Assembly: GCA_030765055.1 (NCBI GenBank)
Contig: CM060947.1
Span: forward strand, 259,397,137 to 259,461,136
Source of the DNA: Mantis religiosa
Lineage: Eukaryota; Arthropoda; Insecta; Mantodea; Mantidae
Direction: 5' to 3'
DNA length: 64,000 nucleotides
Shown here piece by piece: positions 44,560 through 54,889 of the stretch (position 1 is the stretch's first letter; each line of letters starts with the position of its first letter). A program made the position numbers and the translations under genes. The notes below the pieces were generated by a model. It was not told the DNA's origin. It was given only the letters and a program-made list of their open reading frames with translations, and made no database searches.

Positions 44560-46194
44560 CAGGGGCGGCTGGTGGCTCTGAAAATTGGTGGCTCACAAAG
44601 TTATCCATGCAACTTCATTTTTTAAAGTAACACAATTTCTTTAAGCCTGTCACTACAGACTGCTCTACACACAAGTTAACGGTAATTCACAGCATATAAC
44701 ACAACATCCACATTTCATAAACACTCTAGAATATTTATCGTATACATCATTGTTAAAGTGCCTGTTAAAACATCTTGCTTTTGTTTTGACTATCTGTTTG
44801 ATGCTGGTCCACAGAGCATTGGCCATCTCGGACCCTCAGCACTTATCTCAGGAACTGCAACATCTGCGACAAACTTTTCGTCAGAACGGCTACTCTGAAC
44901 CCGATGTCAAGAGGGCCCTCGCAAAAGCCAAAAGAGCCGGAACACACATTTGTAGCTCCACTGAAAAGCCAACTGCTATAGTCTGCATCCCAAATACCGG
45001 CAATCTGTCTGGAAAAATCGGCAGAATACTGGCAAGACACAACATAAAAACTATTCACAAACCGCCTGCAAAAATCAGACACTTTATGAGACCGGTCAAA
45101 GAGGAATTACAACTAAACGTTCCGGGGGTGTACCGCATTCCATGTGAATGTGGAGTGCGGTACATCGGAGAAACCGGCAGGACCATAGCTACCAGGATCA
45201 AAGAACACGATAGAAGCATCAGACTGTTGCAACCTGAAAAGTCTGGGCTGGCGGAACATTGCTTCCAGCAAGACCATAAGGCTAGCATCGGTCTCACCAC
45301 TATTTTGGCAAAATGCAGTGGCTACTGGGAGCGCAGAGTTAAGGAGACGTTGGCTATCTCGGCAGAGAGACTCACTCTTAACCGAGATGCTGGGCTACAA
45401 TTTAGTGCAGCATGGAATCCTGCATTAAAACTCGAAAAAGAGAGACTCAGGAAACACAGATCTGGCTTACTGAGCAGCGACCAGAGCAGCAGCGTTAGGC
45501 CACCCAGCCCTAAGTCCAACATCCTAATGATGGGAGAGATGTACGCTCCCGAATAGTCGATGTCTCAACATCTGCTTACCTGGCTCGAAGCCCGAGAACG
45601 ACTAGAACATGTGTGGTGTTTAGTTTCGGCGTGGGTCTTCCAAGTCGCTTAAGTTCAATTTTTTTTTCTAAGGTCATGTTTGAAAAAGGATGTGCTAAAA
45701 GACACTTTATGGAATTCACTGATTCTTCTTATAACACAAGTTACCTGTATTTATATAAATATTTCTGATGCACTACTCAAAACACGGCAGATCTAACAAA
45801 ACACGGCACAAACCATGTGGCTATGTACTTGTAGGTTACATTTAACATAGACGCAATAGATGCCACAGCTGTGATGAAAGAACGAGCAGGTTAGGTATCC
45901 ACTATTCTCTGGCAGCTAGGTTAACCAACCACATGCAGCCATAAGCCCCACTTCGCCCCCCTACTTGCCTCGGCAAATCATAGTTTCGTCCTGTCCTATA
46001 CCTCCCTCTTGTATGCCAGTGGTTTGCATCTGGGAGTGAACTACTTGGCACCTGCAAACAATACAGCGCGCTCAGGTCCCCTGCACTAGACAAGGTCGAA
46101 ATGTACTCCAAATGGAACATGCCATTACATTAAAGGGAGACCCAGCATTTTGGTTGTAGCGCAAACATACTACCCCCTTCAGAAGCCGCCCCTG
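44560..46194. mobile_element. hAT-like non-autonomous element (1.6 kb) carrying a Penelope-like fragment
   Basis: The terminal inverted repeat CAGGGGCGGCT is at 44560 (plus) and, in complement, ends at about 46194. CAGGGGCGG is a terminus often seen on hAT elements. The flanking octamers actccacg (left) and gctccaag (right) agree at 6 of 8 positions, consistent with the 8-bp target duplication of hATs. No hAT transposase frame is present inside; the only coding sequence is the Penelope-like fragment. Classification rests on termini and target duplication only. Confidence 0.6.
44750..45556 (+). pseudogene. Penelope-like element fragment: RT thumb and GIY-YIG endonuclease
   Basis: A 268-codon open frame beginning at a TTG, not an ATG; homology starts only at about residue 18. 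Residues 19-60 (LVHRALAISDPQHLSQELQH, then RQNGYSEPDVKRAL) correspond to the end of a Penelope-type reverse transcriptase. Residues 125-200 form a GIY-YIG endonuclease: GVYRIPCECGVRYIGETGR with the GVY and YIG halves, TRIKEHD, SGLAEHCFQQDH and the catalytic Glu in ERRVKETLAI. The Cys pair (PCECG) and the two His (KEHD, AEHC) match the zinc-type insertion typical of Penelope-like elements. In this class the RT copies the element and the GIY-YIG nuclease nicks the target. The 5' part is lost, as is common for these elements, so the intact endonuclease frame is a truncated copy. Confidence 0.85.
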
Positions 46195-46308
46195 GCTCCA
46201 AGTTACATTAAAGTAAATTAAAGAATCCTGACTTAGCACATATACCATCGATTTAGTGGTCAACCGTTGTGATCCTGGGTTTCCATGGGCCACTGGTAAG
46301 GATAATCA

Positions 46309-46647
46309 CATGTCCCGAAATCCTTTCATCCTGATTGCTTATTTCAAAATTCCAAATGTCATGGAAGGTCTCCACTGAGGAGTTGTTGGCATCTTGGCCT
46401 TTGCTCTCGTTTCTCCTCATGCCTAGCCACTTGCAGTGTACTCTAGAAGTAGCAACATGGGTTTAGCCAATACGGTTATCGTACTGTCTTGGCGTTCACA
46501 GTTCCACGGCTAGCGGGCGACAGAGATGGACAATATATCTGTCTTTGTCTCAATCTAGCAAGTATCATACAGTTACTGAGATGTAATGTGATACAAATGA
46601 TAAGAGAGAAGTTCGCTTAATATTTCATCATGTGTGTGAGAACTATA
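46309..46647. repeat. Direct repeat D1 (left), about 340 bp
   Basis: It begins catgtcccgaaatcc and contains 'ccaaatgtcatggaaggtc', 'gagttgttggcatcttg' and 'ttccacggctagcgggcga'. The same sequence in the same order follows at 47949-48318. D1 ends in gagaactata, directly at the left TA of mariner copy 3. The two repeats differ by roughly 15 percent by eye, plus small indels. Confidence 0.9.
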
Positions 46648-47946
46648 TGAGGGCTGTTCAATAAAGAATGATCATAATTTTTTACGGTCATAATCTTTCG
46701 CACTAAAATTCAAACTTATTATATTCTGGTAGCTCAATATGAAACAAACATGGCGTAGTAGTTTCATTGTTGGTCTCCTGCTACCCGCCTGTGAAAACAA
46801 AGAAAGTTCAGACATGTTCAGTATCGCCTACCGTTGCCATGGAGGTAACACGCGAAGAACAATATGCGGCTTTGAAATTCTGCTCTCGTCTCAACAAATC
46901 TTCAGTCGAGGCCCATACAATGTTACAGAAGGCTTATGTAGAGTCTGTTCTTCCCTACAGCACAGCTCGAAGATGATTTAAAACGTTTAAAGAGGCTAGA
47001 CAGTTACTTTCAAAGGAAGGTGGACCCTGTGCTCCATTTACTGCTCTTACGGAAGTAAACATCAACTGTGCAGCTGCCATTGTGAGAGAGGATCGACGAA
47101 TTACCTTAAGATCAATTTCTGAAATAGTGAAAATTTCATTGGGTGCCACCCACACGTTGGTGACAGAATCATTGCACATGAGACAAGCTTGTGCGTGATG
47201 GTTTCTAAGACCGTTGATTCACGAACAAAAGGACGTTCGCAGGCAGGTCTGCATGCAGTTATAGTTGATGTTACGGGAAGATCCAGAGTTTCTTTCAAAC
47301 GTAATCACTGCTGATGAAACTTGGCTACATCATTTTGATGCTGAGGGCAAACAGCAAAGCTCAGTGTGGCAATCTCCTTCATCTCCAACCTCCAAGAAAG
47401 CAAAAGTGGTTTCTTCTGCTGGGAACGTTATGGTCATCTCATTCTTTGATATTCATTAAATGGTTTATCGGCATCGGTAACTGGACATTGCTACACGGAT
47501 ATCCTGAAAACATTGCAAGTCCATATTAAGCGCAAAACATCACATTCTCGTGAAGGAGGTTGGATGCTGCACTACGATAATGCGCGGATGCATTTTGCTA
47601 AAGTTGTCTCTGAATATCTTGCAAAAGTCAACTTGAAGTGCATCCCTCACCCTGTCTATAGTCCAGATTTAGCCCCATGTGACACTTTTATATTCCCTAA
47701 CTTGAAGAAACACCTTCGTGGGAGGCATTATCCATCATCAGAAGGAGTGGTGAAGGCTGCGGAGGCGATTTTGAAGGATCTGTCAAAAAATATGTTCCAG
47801 CATGTCTTTGAAGACTGGCAGAAACACTGGGACAAGTGCATCCGATTCAAGGGAGAATATTTTGAGAAGGACCATCAAAATTATGAGGATACGTAAAGGT
47901 AAGTTGTCACAAAAAATTGTGAACCTTCTTTATTTAACAGCCCTCG
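46648..47946 (+). mobile_element. Mariner family A, copy 3 (full length)
   Basis: 1,299 bp with terminal repeats TGAGGGCTGTTCAATAAAG (left) and, in complement, CGAGGGCTGTTAAATAAAG (right), flanked by TA. The transposase starts at ATG 46839 (MEVTREEQYAALKFCSRLNK) and is broken by stops (for example after LPYSTARR) and frameshifts. Later parts include LSNVITADETWLHHFDAEGK (first catalytic Asp), GGWMLHYDNARMHFAK (second) and PHPVYSPDLAPCDTFIFPNL (third), ending FEKDHQNYEDT at 47896. I count 34 residues between the last two Asp (DD34D). It would be the most useful reference copy of family A in this window, but it is inactive. Confidence 0.92.
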
Positions 47947-47948
47947 TA

Positions 47949-48318
47949 CATGTCCCGAAATCCCTGTTATTCAGTTCACTGCACTTTTCATACTGATTGG
48001 TTCTTTAAGGATTCCAAATGTCATGGAAGGTCACCACAATGGAGTTGTTGGCATCTTGCCCTTTGCTCTCCTTTCTCCTCATGCCTAGCTACGCTCAGTG
48101 TACTCTAGAATTAGCTACAAAATAAGAATCAACATGGGTTTAGCTAATACCGTTATCGTACTACTGTATTTCCGTTGCCAATTCCACGGCTAGCGGGCGA
48201 AATAGATGGAAGACACATCTGCATTTGTCGCACCTAATCCACCTAGTGAGATGTATCTATAGTGATACAGCTGCTGACAGAGAGGTACGTTTAATATTTC
48301 AGCATATGTGAGAACATA
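47949..48318. repeat. Direct repeat D2 (right), about 370 bp
   Basis: The second copy of the repeat described at 46309-46647, starting catgtcccgaaatccc immediately after the right TA of mariner copy 3 and ending near gagaacatata at 48318. With the mariner removed, D1 and D2 would be adjacent in tandem. Confidence 0.9.
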
Positions 48319-48511
48319 TACAATGATTATCACATAATCTGAACCTTAAAACTTTGAACTGGAGAACAGTTCGCTTACGTAGCTATCGTTCATATGCACA
48401 CAAAACAAATGACTCTAATTGGATGTGTTCTACGAAAGAAGGTGTTTGATACAGTGAAACAAAATAGTGACATTTCAACGATTTGTGAATATAGCTTCTA
48501 TTTTAATGACG
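48319..48511. other. No feature recognised
   Basis: Short AT-rich spacer after D2 with nothing that I can support. Confidence 0.4.
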
Positions 48512-49020
48512 TCATATTTGTATACTGTCAGTAATGGACTTTAAACCAATTCTCCTTACATTAAAATACTTAATAAATATAGAACATATGAATGTGTATT
48601 TATAATGCATTCCTACACCATGAATCAGCTGTACTAATGAGTGCATTAGGTGCATAAAGTTTAGTATTGCAACTACAATATCGCTTCTCCTATATTTGAA
48701 CCCAAGAGACTTCAAAATATTAGCCATAGAAGATAAAGAATCCGTATTTCCCCCCTCATTAAACTGGTCAGCCTTTTCGCAGTTTGATATTCATTCTTGT
48801 CATATAAATCATAAATTGATCTAAGTAAAACGCATTCATGAAAATTGTCTAAATTGGTAGCATGCTTTTTTATCTGCTCGATGTTTCCCTGGAGATCTAA
48901 ATATGGAAACTTCTCCTAATTTGGTAAACTGTTTGTCTTCTTTAACAATGTTTGTCACAGAATGAGCAGTCACGTGACAAGTTTGTAACATTAATTCTCG
49001 GCTCTGAGAAAAATTTTGAA
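48512..49020 (-). pseudogene. N-terminal HTH part of an insect DDE transposase family (decayed)
   Basis: Minus-strand segments in alternating frames read FRSPGKHRADKKACYQF, then (after a frameshift at about 48840) HECVLLRSIYDLYDKNEYQT and, after a stop, MANILKSLGFKYRRSD. The order GK-R..., CxxRxxxxxxY, ...LGFKYRR resembles the N-terminal DNA-binding part of a widespread insect transposase group related to IS630/Tc1, in which a 'LGFRWKK' helix precedes the catalytic domain. The catalytic domain is absent. Assignment is by motif memory only, so alternatives are possible. Confidence 0.4.
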
Positions 49021-49499
49021 CTTTCAAAAATGTCTTTAATATACATCTGTTTGAAAAAGGAATACACATTAACAAGAATATTTCTAGTCTGCTTATGTAA
49101 GCTTTTAAGAGTTGTTTCGCAGTTACTACTAGACGCACCAGTACTAGACTTGCTAAGCGGTATCTCTACTAACTTTGGAAAGCACGTGTAAACTCTTAAA
49201 AGATCATCACTTTACTGAATGTAAGGTACAAAATGCAACTGCAGCATAGCACGTGTGTGCTTTTCTTCACTGACAGTTAATGATTCTTTTGTTTCTAGTC
49301 AGGCATCTTATGTTTCCATATCTCCATAACCAGATATGCTACAGACATGGGGTTTAGACATTTAAGCACAGAAGATCTAGCAAAATATACGAAGACCCTG
49401 CCCTCCTCCTACCCGGGAGTGATTGAAAACACCGGGGCTCCTTCTATAGGGCAATACCTGGTTTCCTAAAAAGCCCGCCCCCCCCCACATCGATAGCAA
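49021..49499. other. No gene recognised
   Basis: AT-rich sequence, then a GC-richer patch with a C-run at about 49480. No coding signal. Confidence 0.4.
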
Positions 49500-50130
49500 C
49501 ATCAAAACGGAATGGAAGTGGATACGTCACTTACGCGCGTCAACTCCACAGGGAAAACTACCGAGTAACCTTGGTAGGGCCGCCTGGTGATATAGCACAC
49601 CTTCTACCAGCTCTGCAGACTAGTATCCGTGACTTATGAGGCAACCCTCTACCCCCTACGGGCGGCAGAGGCCGGCCCGGAGGTACCCGATTTCCCACGG
49701 GTGTCGGAGACACACTGCCACTTGGAGCCCAACCCAATCCGAACAATTCCCCGACGGGAGGGACTCGGCAATTCGGCCCGGTTCCTCTAGTAACATCAGA
49801 GGTACCACGAATGCTAAGGATACGCAGCGCCCGCGCCACGGCAGCTTAAGGAAATGTGTAGTGTTTAACGCCCGCTTTTACTACATATTACACCGAAGGC
49901 GATGACACTGATGATACATGAGATGAAGATGGAGCACCAGTGGAATGAGTTGACGGGGGAAACCGTAGATCCCGGAGAAAACCCGCCCCAGCACCGTGTT
50001 GTCCACCACAAATCTCACTTTGCGGTCGCCTGGGATCGAACCCGGGTTGCCTTGGTGAGGTCTAACCATTGAGCGGCGGCGCGGACCGGCAGCTTAAGGG
50101 GACGGATCCCTCACCTACAGCCATCCTCGC
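49500..50130 (+). repeat. Repeat X copy 2, carrying inverted SINE1-C
   Basis: Matches 20225-20860 segment by segment (aacggaatggaagtggatac, gggccgcctggtgat, caacccaatccgaacaa, catcagaggtacc). Here the SINE1 insertion is at a different site and in opposite orientation, so the two copies show each other's empty sites. Confidence 0.75.
49839..50099 (-). mobile_element. SINE1 copy C inside repeat X, with 13-bp target-site duplication
   Basis: The reverse-orientation SINE1 (49852-50086) has the B box GGTTCGATCCC and the body 'gctggggcgggttttctccg'. The A-box area near 50075 is shortened. The direct repeat CGGCAGCTTAAGG flanks it at 49839-49851 and 50087-50099, a perfect 13-bp target-site duplication. 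Confidence 0.92.
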
Positions 50131-51006
50131 AAAAAAGTGACTCTTTAACATAGGGAAAACAAAATAATTATGTAATTAGTATCTTTAGAGCGTGCAAAGA
50201 AATTAGCCGCATGGTTTGGCAAAGCGAGCATTATGCGTGTTTAACTGTACAACTTCGCACGCACCGCATTGGCTAGTAGCAATAGATCAGCCACGCCTAG
50301 CCCCGCCTTGTGTTCATTCTTATGTTGTAGCTACGTTAACTCCAACCTGTCCTTATGCACAGTGTTTTGTCAAAGTCATATGCCTCAGAACCTCGACACG
50401 GAATCACAACCCAATAAAAAACATACCTCATAAAGCTCTGTGCTACAGTACAGATGAGCAAACTGCGGCCCAAAGGACCTAAGAGATGTCCCTGGATGTC
50501 CACGCCTACTCGCTTGAAACAACACGCCGTTACAATTTGCAAGGCGCTATCTACACAAGGGATAGCGCTAACTTACAACTCTTTATTTCACTTCGCCTGG
50601 GCGTGGTGGGAAACATCGTAAACACAAACTGGCCTGCTAAACCCCAACGGAGAAGCAAAAGAACCAAATCGTCTCTTCGTAACACACCAAACTCGCGTAT
50701 TTACATTTCTTTTAAAATTACCCTTCGTCGATAAAAGACCAAACCTGGGCTTTCAAAATTTCACCGAAAAAAATCCCTTTTTTGCATTTCTAGAATTTAA
50801 TAGAAGATACACAAAATCTAACTACACAAAAGCTGTACTTCCTCTCAGATTGTTGTGATATTAACCAACTTTGTGTTATTCTTTATTTATTTTGAGTCAT
50901 CTAATACACTTCTGCAATTGTATCTCATTATGTCCAAAGGGAATTATATTTTAAAACCATCACACAGCACCCCAATCTTAAAATATTCTACTGTTTAACC
51001 CTACGA
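50131..51006. other. No gene recognised
   Basis: Mixed composition to about 50750, then AT-rich. A stretch near 50440-50480 (gatgagcaaactgcggccca) resembles a hAT-type end but has no partner, so it is not called. Confidence 0.35.
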
Positions 51007-51008
51007 TA

Positions 51009-52265
51009 CGAGGGGGGTCTCAAAAGTTTCCAACCTCAACATGAAGATGGCAGTACTCTTAAATAAACACTACTGAATTTCGTTCTTCATCTGTTGACAG
51101 TTACTCACCAATGTGTCAGCCATTTTGGACGTTCATTTCGAAGTGACAGTCATTTGCCTGAGTTGGTGTGAGTTTTTATGAAAATGGGCAACATCGAATA
51201 TCTAGCTGTCAATAAATATTTGTCTTTGAAAGGCAATACGCCTACGAAAACCAAAGATGAGTTGGATTCTGTGCAAGGGCACACTGCACCATCATTTAAA
51301 ATAGTGGAAGTTTGGGCAGATTAATTAAAACGTGGCCGTAAGAACTTGGGAGACGATTAAATCTCGGGACGTCCAAAAACTGCAACTACCAACTAAAACA
51401 TCGCCAAAGTTCACCAAATAGTGCTAGACGACCGCCGAATTAAAGTAAGAGAGATAGCAGAGACTATAAACATGTCAAATGAACGAGTTTGTCACACATT
51501 AAATCAACATTTAGAGATGAGCTGTCCGCACATTGGGTGTTGCGTTTGCTCACGTTAGACCAAAAAACGTGTGCGAAAGAACATTTCCAACGCTCTGTTG
51601 GCGCAGTTTAGGCGCAATAAATCTGAGTTTTAGCGCCAATTAATTACTGTAGATGAAACTTGGATACACCATTATACGCTCGAAACAAAAGTACAGTACA
51701 AACAGTGGACTGCTAAGGGGAAACCGAAAAACTGTTTTGTTTTTCGGCTGGGAAACTGATGGGCACTGCTTTTGGGGGGGATAGTAGTGGAGTTATTTTA
51801 CTCGATTATCTTCAAAAAGGAAAAACTAATACAGCAGCATACTACGGATCATTGCTTGACAAGCTGAAGGCAGAAATTGCGGGAAAACGGCCACATTTTA
51901 AGAAAAAGAAAATTCTTTTAAACAAGGCAACGCATCGTCTCACACCTCAGCGGTTGCAACACAAAAGTCCACGAATTACGATTTGATCTGCTTGACTCAC
52001 CAGATCTAGCACCAAGGTACTTCCGTTTGTTCCCTCGTCTGAAAATTGCGCTCGGAGGCCAGATATTTTCGTCAAATGAAGAGGCAATCATCTTCCTGAA
52101 CAATTATCTTGCAAAGAAAAACGCCGAGTACTATTTGGACGGGCTACAGAGATGGGATCATCACTGGGAGAAGTGTGTATAGTTACATGGAGACCATGTT
52201 GAAATATAAAAAATCAGAAAAATATCTTGTATCTTAATTAGGTCAGAAACTTTTCGGACCACCTA
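51009..52265 (+). mobile_element. Mariner family C, unexpanded copy
   Basis: 1,257 bp, terminal repeats 'gggggtctcaaaagtttcc' (left) and, in complement, 'ggtggtccgaaaagtttc' (right), TA at the ends. The transposase starts at about 51180 (MKMGNIEYLAVNKYLSLKGN) and continues with FKIVEVWAD, stop, LKRGRKNLGDD, stop, ISGRPKTATT, then RRIKVREIAETINMSNERVC. First Asp region TVDETWIHHYTLETK at about 51647-51690, second Asp region lost by a frameshift at about 51920, third-Asp region SPDLAPRYFRLFPRLKIALG where the Asp is replaced by Tyr. It ends with NAEYYLDGLQRWDHHWEKCV once only (52128-52190). Several stops and a catalytic substitution: inactive. It is the single-copy reference for the 85-bp satellite at 34-38 kb. 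Confidence 0.9.
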
Positions 52266-52539
52266 TGTACTTTCCTTTTCCAACTACATATGTTTCCAAG
52301 TACATATGTTACATAAATACATATGTAACTAAAGGTTTCTGCAATTGTTTTTATCATAAAGCACGTGGCAGAATCATGTGTGTAAGTGGATTACGAACTA
52401 CGTAGAGAAAGTCATGTGACGCAAATCTCAGATTGTGTTTTCTTTTATATATGAGGAATACCACTTGTCAGATATTCCTTGCATTTGTCTTTAATTTTGT
52501 AATAGTAACATATACTTCTTTTAAAATTAGGTCGATGTT
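52266..52539. other. No feature recognised
   Basis: AT-rich spacer between mariner C and the foldback remnant. Nothing supported. Confidence 0.4.
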
Positions 52540-52960
52540 CATTTTTCATCTCTTGGACATAATAAACAAAATAATTACCTAGACAAGTTTTGAAAAATCT
52601 ATCAATTAAGGTTCTATGTACTGCCATATTCCCTTGTAACTACAATAAGATAATGTTTATCTTGAAGTAGATAGAGCAATAAGTGTTTGTACAAGAGTAG
52701 AGAAAGTCATGTATATAAAACATTTGACTATCACTTAAAGTCTACTGCATTCCCTTGTAACTACAATAAGATAATGTTTATCTTGAAGTAGATAGAGCAA
52801 TAAGTGTTTGTACAAGAGGAGAGAAAGTCATGTATATAAAACATTTGACTATCACTTAAAGTCTACTGCATTCCCTTGTAACTACAATACGGTAATGTTG
52901 ATCTTGAATCAGAGGTACAATTGTTTGTACGAGAGTAGAGAAAGTCATATATGTACAGTA
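52540..52960 (+). repeat. Foldback-family end with nearly three 121-bp units
   Basis: The outer motif tctcttggacataataaac and 'acctagacaagttttgaaaa' precede direct units starting at about 52621. Two units keep the palindrome AAGATAATGTTTATCTT. The last unit is degraded (acggtaatgttgatctt) and the array stops near 52950. Confidence 0.85.
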
Positions 52961-53655
52961 CAGTACATTTTCGTCGGTTCCTATTTATTGTCTGTAAAGC
53001 GCCTCTTTAAAGTGACATTTTGAATAAAAAGTTTCCTTTTTAAATATTCCCCTTGCTTAATTTATGAGCTAAAACGAAATGACCGTAGTAACGTAGAAAC
53101 ATTTTGTTTTAATGAGCCAAAAGCGGCCCTTTTCTGTCCAGCTGAATTTGAATAACGGATTTGGGGAGGCGTATATATGATTATCAACACTTTGTAATGT
53201 GTTAATTTATTATTTTATTACCAACTCAGCTCATTTGAAAGTCAAATTGGTTTCTGGAAAAAAAGCAAGCGTGTTTCACTAACGAAGTGGTATTTAACAT
53301 TACCTGTAGTCAGCCCTTAAGGACGTCTATTTATCAGCAGGTATTTGTCTGACAATTGCCTAATGTAGTGTATTTGAAACATGATTTTTAATACGTGATT
53401 TCGTAAATATTGATAATAGTTTTGGGGTTAATAATTGCAGAACAGATGTTTAACGCTACTCAGTAATTTCTTCACCTAATTTAACCATTTAATTCCCAAG
53501 CATACAACAGGCTTAGTAAAAATGTTTACAAATAATTTCAGGCGTATTTACTGATAGTACATGAACTTTCGTATGAAAAATATGTTTCAAATATATACAG
53601 AGGCCGACATAAGTAAACATATTTATTACTTATATTTTTTTAAACCTGCGCAGAG
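52961..53655. other. No feature recognised
   Basis: AT-rich DNA with no coding or repeat signal that I can support. Confidence 0.4.
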
Positions 53656-53795
53656 TAATCATACGTAAATAGAACTGAGTTTCGTTGTTCATCTGTTGGC
53701 AGTTACTCACCAAAGTTTCAGCCATTTTGGACTTTCAGTTGTTATGCAACAGTCGTTTGCTTAGATGTGAGTTTTTATGAAAATGTAAATACAAC
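53656..53795 (+). repeat. Solo 5' fragment of mariner family C
   Basis: The stretch with 'tcgttgttcatctgttggca', 'gttactcaccaaagtttcag' and 'ccattttggactttcag' matches the 5' untranslated part of mariner C (51065-51190), ending at gtgagtttttatgaaaatg just where the transposase starts. The rest of the element is absent. Confidence 0.8.
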
Positions 53796-53889
53796 TGGTA
53801 CAAAATAATCTTGAGCCTTCCATTAAACATATAAACTCATAAATAGCAACTGATACTAATTTGCACTACAAGGAGAAATAAAACGGTTA

Positions 53890-54800
53890 CCTTACATCTG
53901 GACATAAGTATTCGAACAGAGAACAACCAGTATTTATTTATCATCCCCTTTCTTTGAATTACTGCTGATAATCATTTGGGTATTGTTTGTATGTGTTGTT
54001 TAGTGACTGCAGAGTCCATATTTATCCACTCTGTTTGAAGAAGTTCTTTCAGATGATCCTTGCTTCCTCACGCTCCTCGAGTTCCTTCCAAGTGTTCTCT
54101 ATAGGATTTAAATCTGGAGATTGGGGCGATGTCTTCAAAGTGTGAGGAGTGTTGTACACGATCCAAAGCCTTACAATTTCAGCAGTATGCTTCGGATCAT
54201 TATCCTGCTAGAAGTATTAATCATGCCCAAATCCCAGCTTCTCTGTACTCTTTTTAAGATTGTTTTCAAGAATCCTCTTGTATTCCAATGTGTCCATGAT
54301 CCCATCTATAAACACCAGCTCCCCAAAGCCACATAAAGCTATACAGCCCCATACCTTCACACTACTGTCATCATACTTCACTGTAGCTCTCATGTTCTTA
54401 GCTTCCCATTCTGTATTTGGCAGTCTCTACACTTTAAGACGTCCATCACTCTTGTATAAGCATAATTTGCTCTCGTCCGATCAGAGAAGCTTTTTTTTTT
54501 ATTTTTTATTGTAATTTACGTCCTCCTACGTTAAGTAATATCGGACGATGAATTGAATGTATGAAATGATGCTCAAAAGAGTCCGGGGTCCATTAAGCAT
54601 AGAGTTACCTGACATCCCTCTTACAGGAAAACGGAAACCCCGGAAGAAACCTTATCAGGGTAACTCACCCTGACCGAGATTCGAACTCGGGACCTCTTGA
54701 AAGTGAGGCAGACATTCTACCACGACGCTACCAAGGCGGGCCCAGAGAACCTCAAACTTCTCAGAATTCTGGTGGTTTTACCTCATACTGTTTAGCAAAT
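53890..54800 (-). pseudogene. Tc1-like transposase relic F, split by SINE2-D
   Basis: On the minus strand, from 54487 downward, segments read LLWSDESKLCLYKSDGRLKV (first Asp), VWGCIALCGFGELVFIDGIM, then DNDPKHTAEIVRLWIVYNTP (second Asp) and SPQSPDLNPIENTWKELEER (Glu in PIENTW). A stop and frameshifts lie between them. The part upstream of the first Asp resumes beyond the SINE at about 54740. It is a Tc1-type transposase related to the relic at 60.2-62.3 kb, non-functional. Its outer ends are not defined. Confidence 0.75.
54482..54748 (-). mobile_element. SINE2 copy D, with A-tail, inserted in Tc1 relic F
   Basis: Read on the minus strand: a head with 'ccttggtagcgtcgtggtag' and B box GTTCGAATCTC, the SINE2 body (agggtgagttaccctgataa) and tail (gtccgatattacttaac), then a poly(A) seen as the T-run at 54491-54500. 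Flanks cagagaagc (54482) and cagagaacc (about 54744) look like a short target-site duplication within the Tc1 coding sequence. Confidence 0.85.
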
Positions 54801-54889
54801 TCTATATACTTTATCTTATTGTGACGTTAATATTTTGATACATTTGAAAAATACAAAATTGGTAAAAATTATATACTTGGAAAACGGAA
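54801..54889. other. AT-rich spacer
   Basis: AT-rich sequence between the Tc1 relic and the minisatellite, with no recognisable content. Confidence 0.3.

Noticed and set aside
44750..44810. Hydrophobic N-terminus of the Penelope-like frame as a signal peptide
   Set aside because: It precedes the region of homology and starts at TTG; it is flanking sequence read in frame at a 5' truncation.
50440..50480. hAT-like terminus (gagcaaactgcggccc)
   Set aside because: No partner terminus or octamer duplication could be found.
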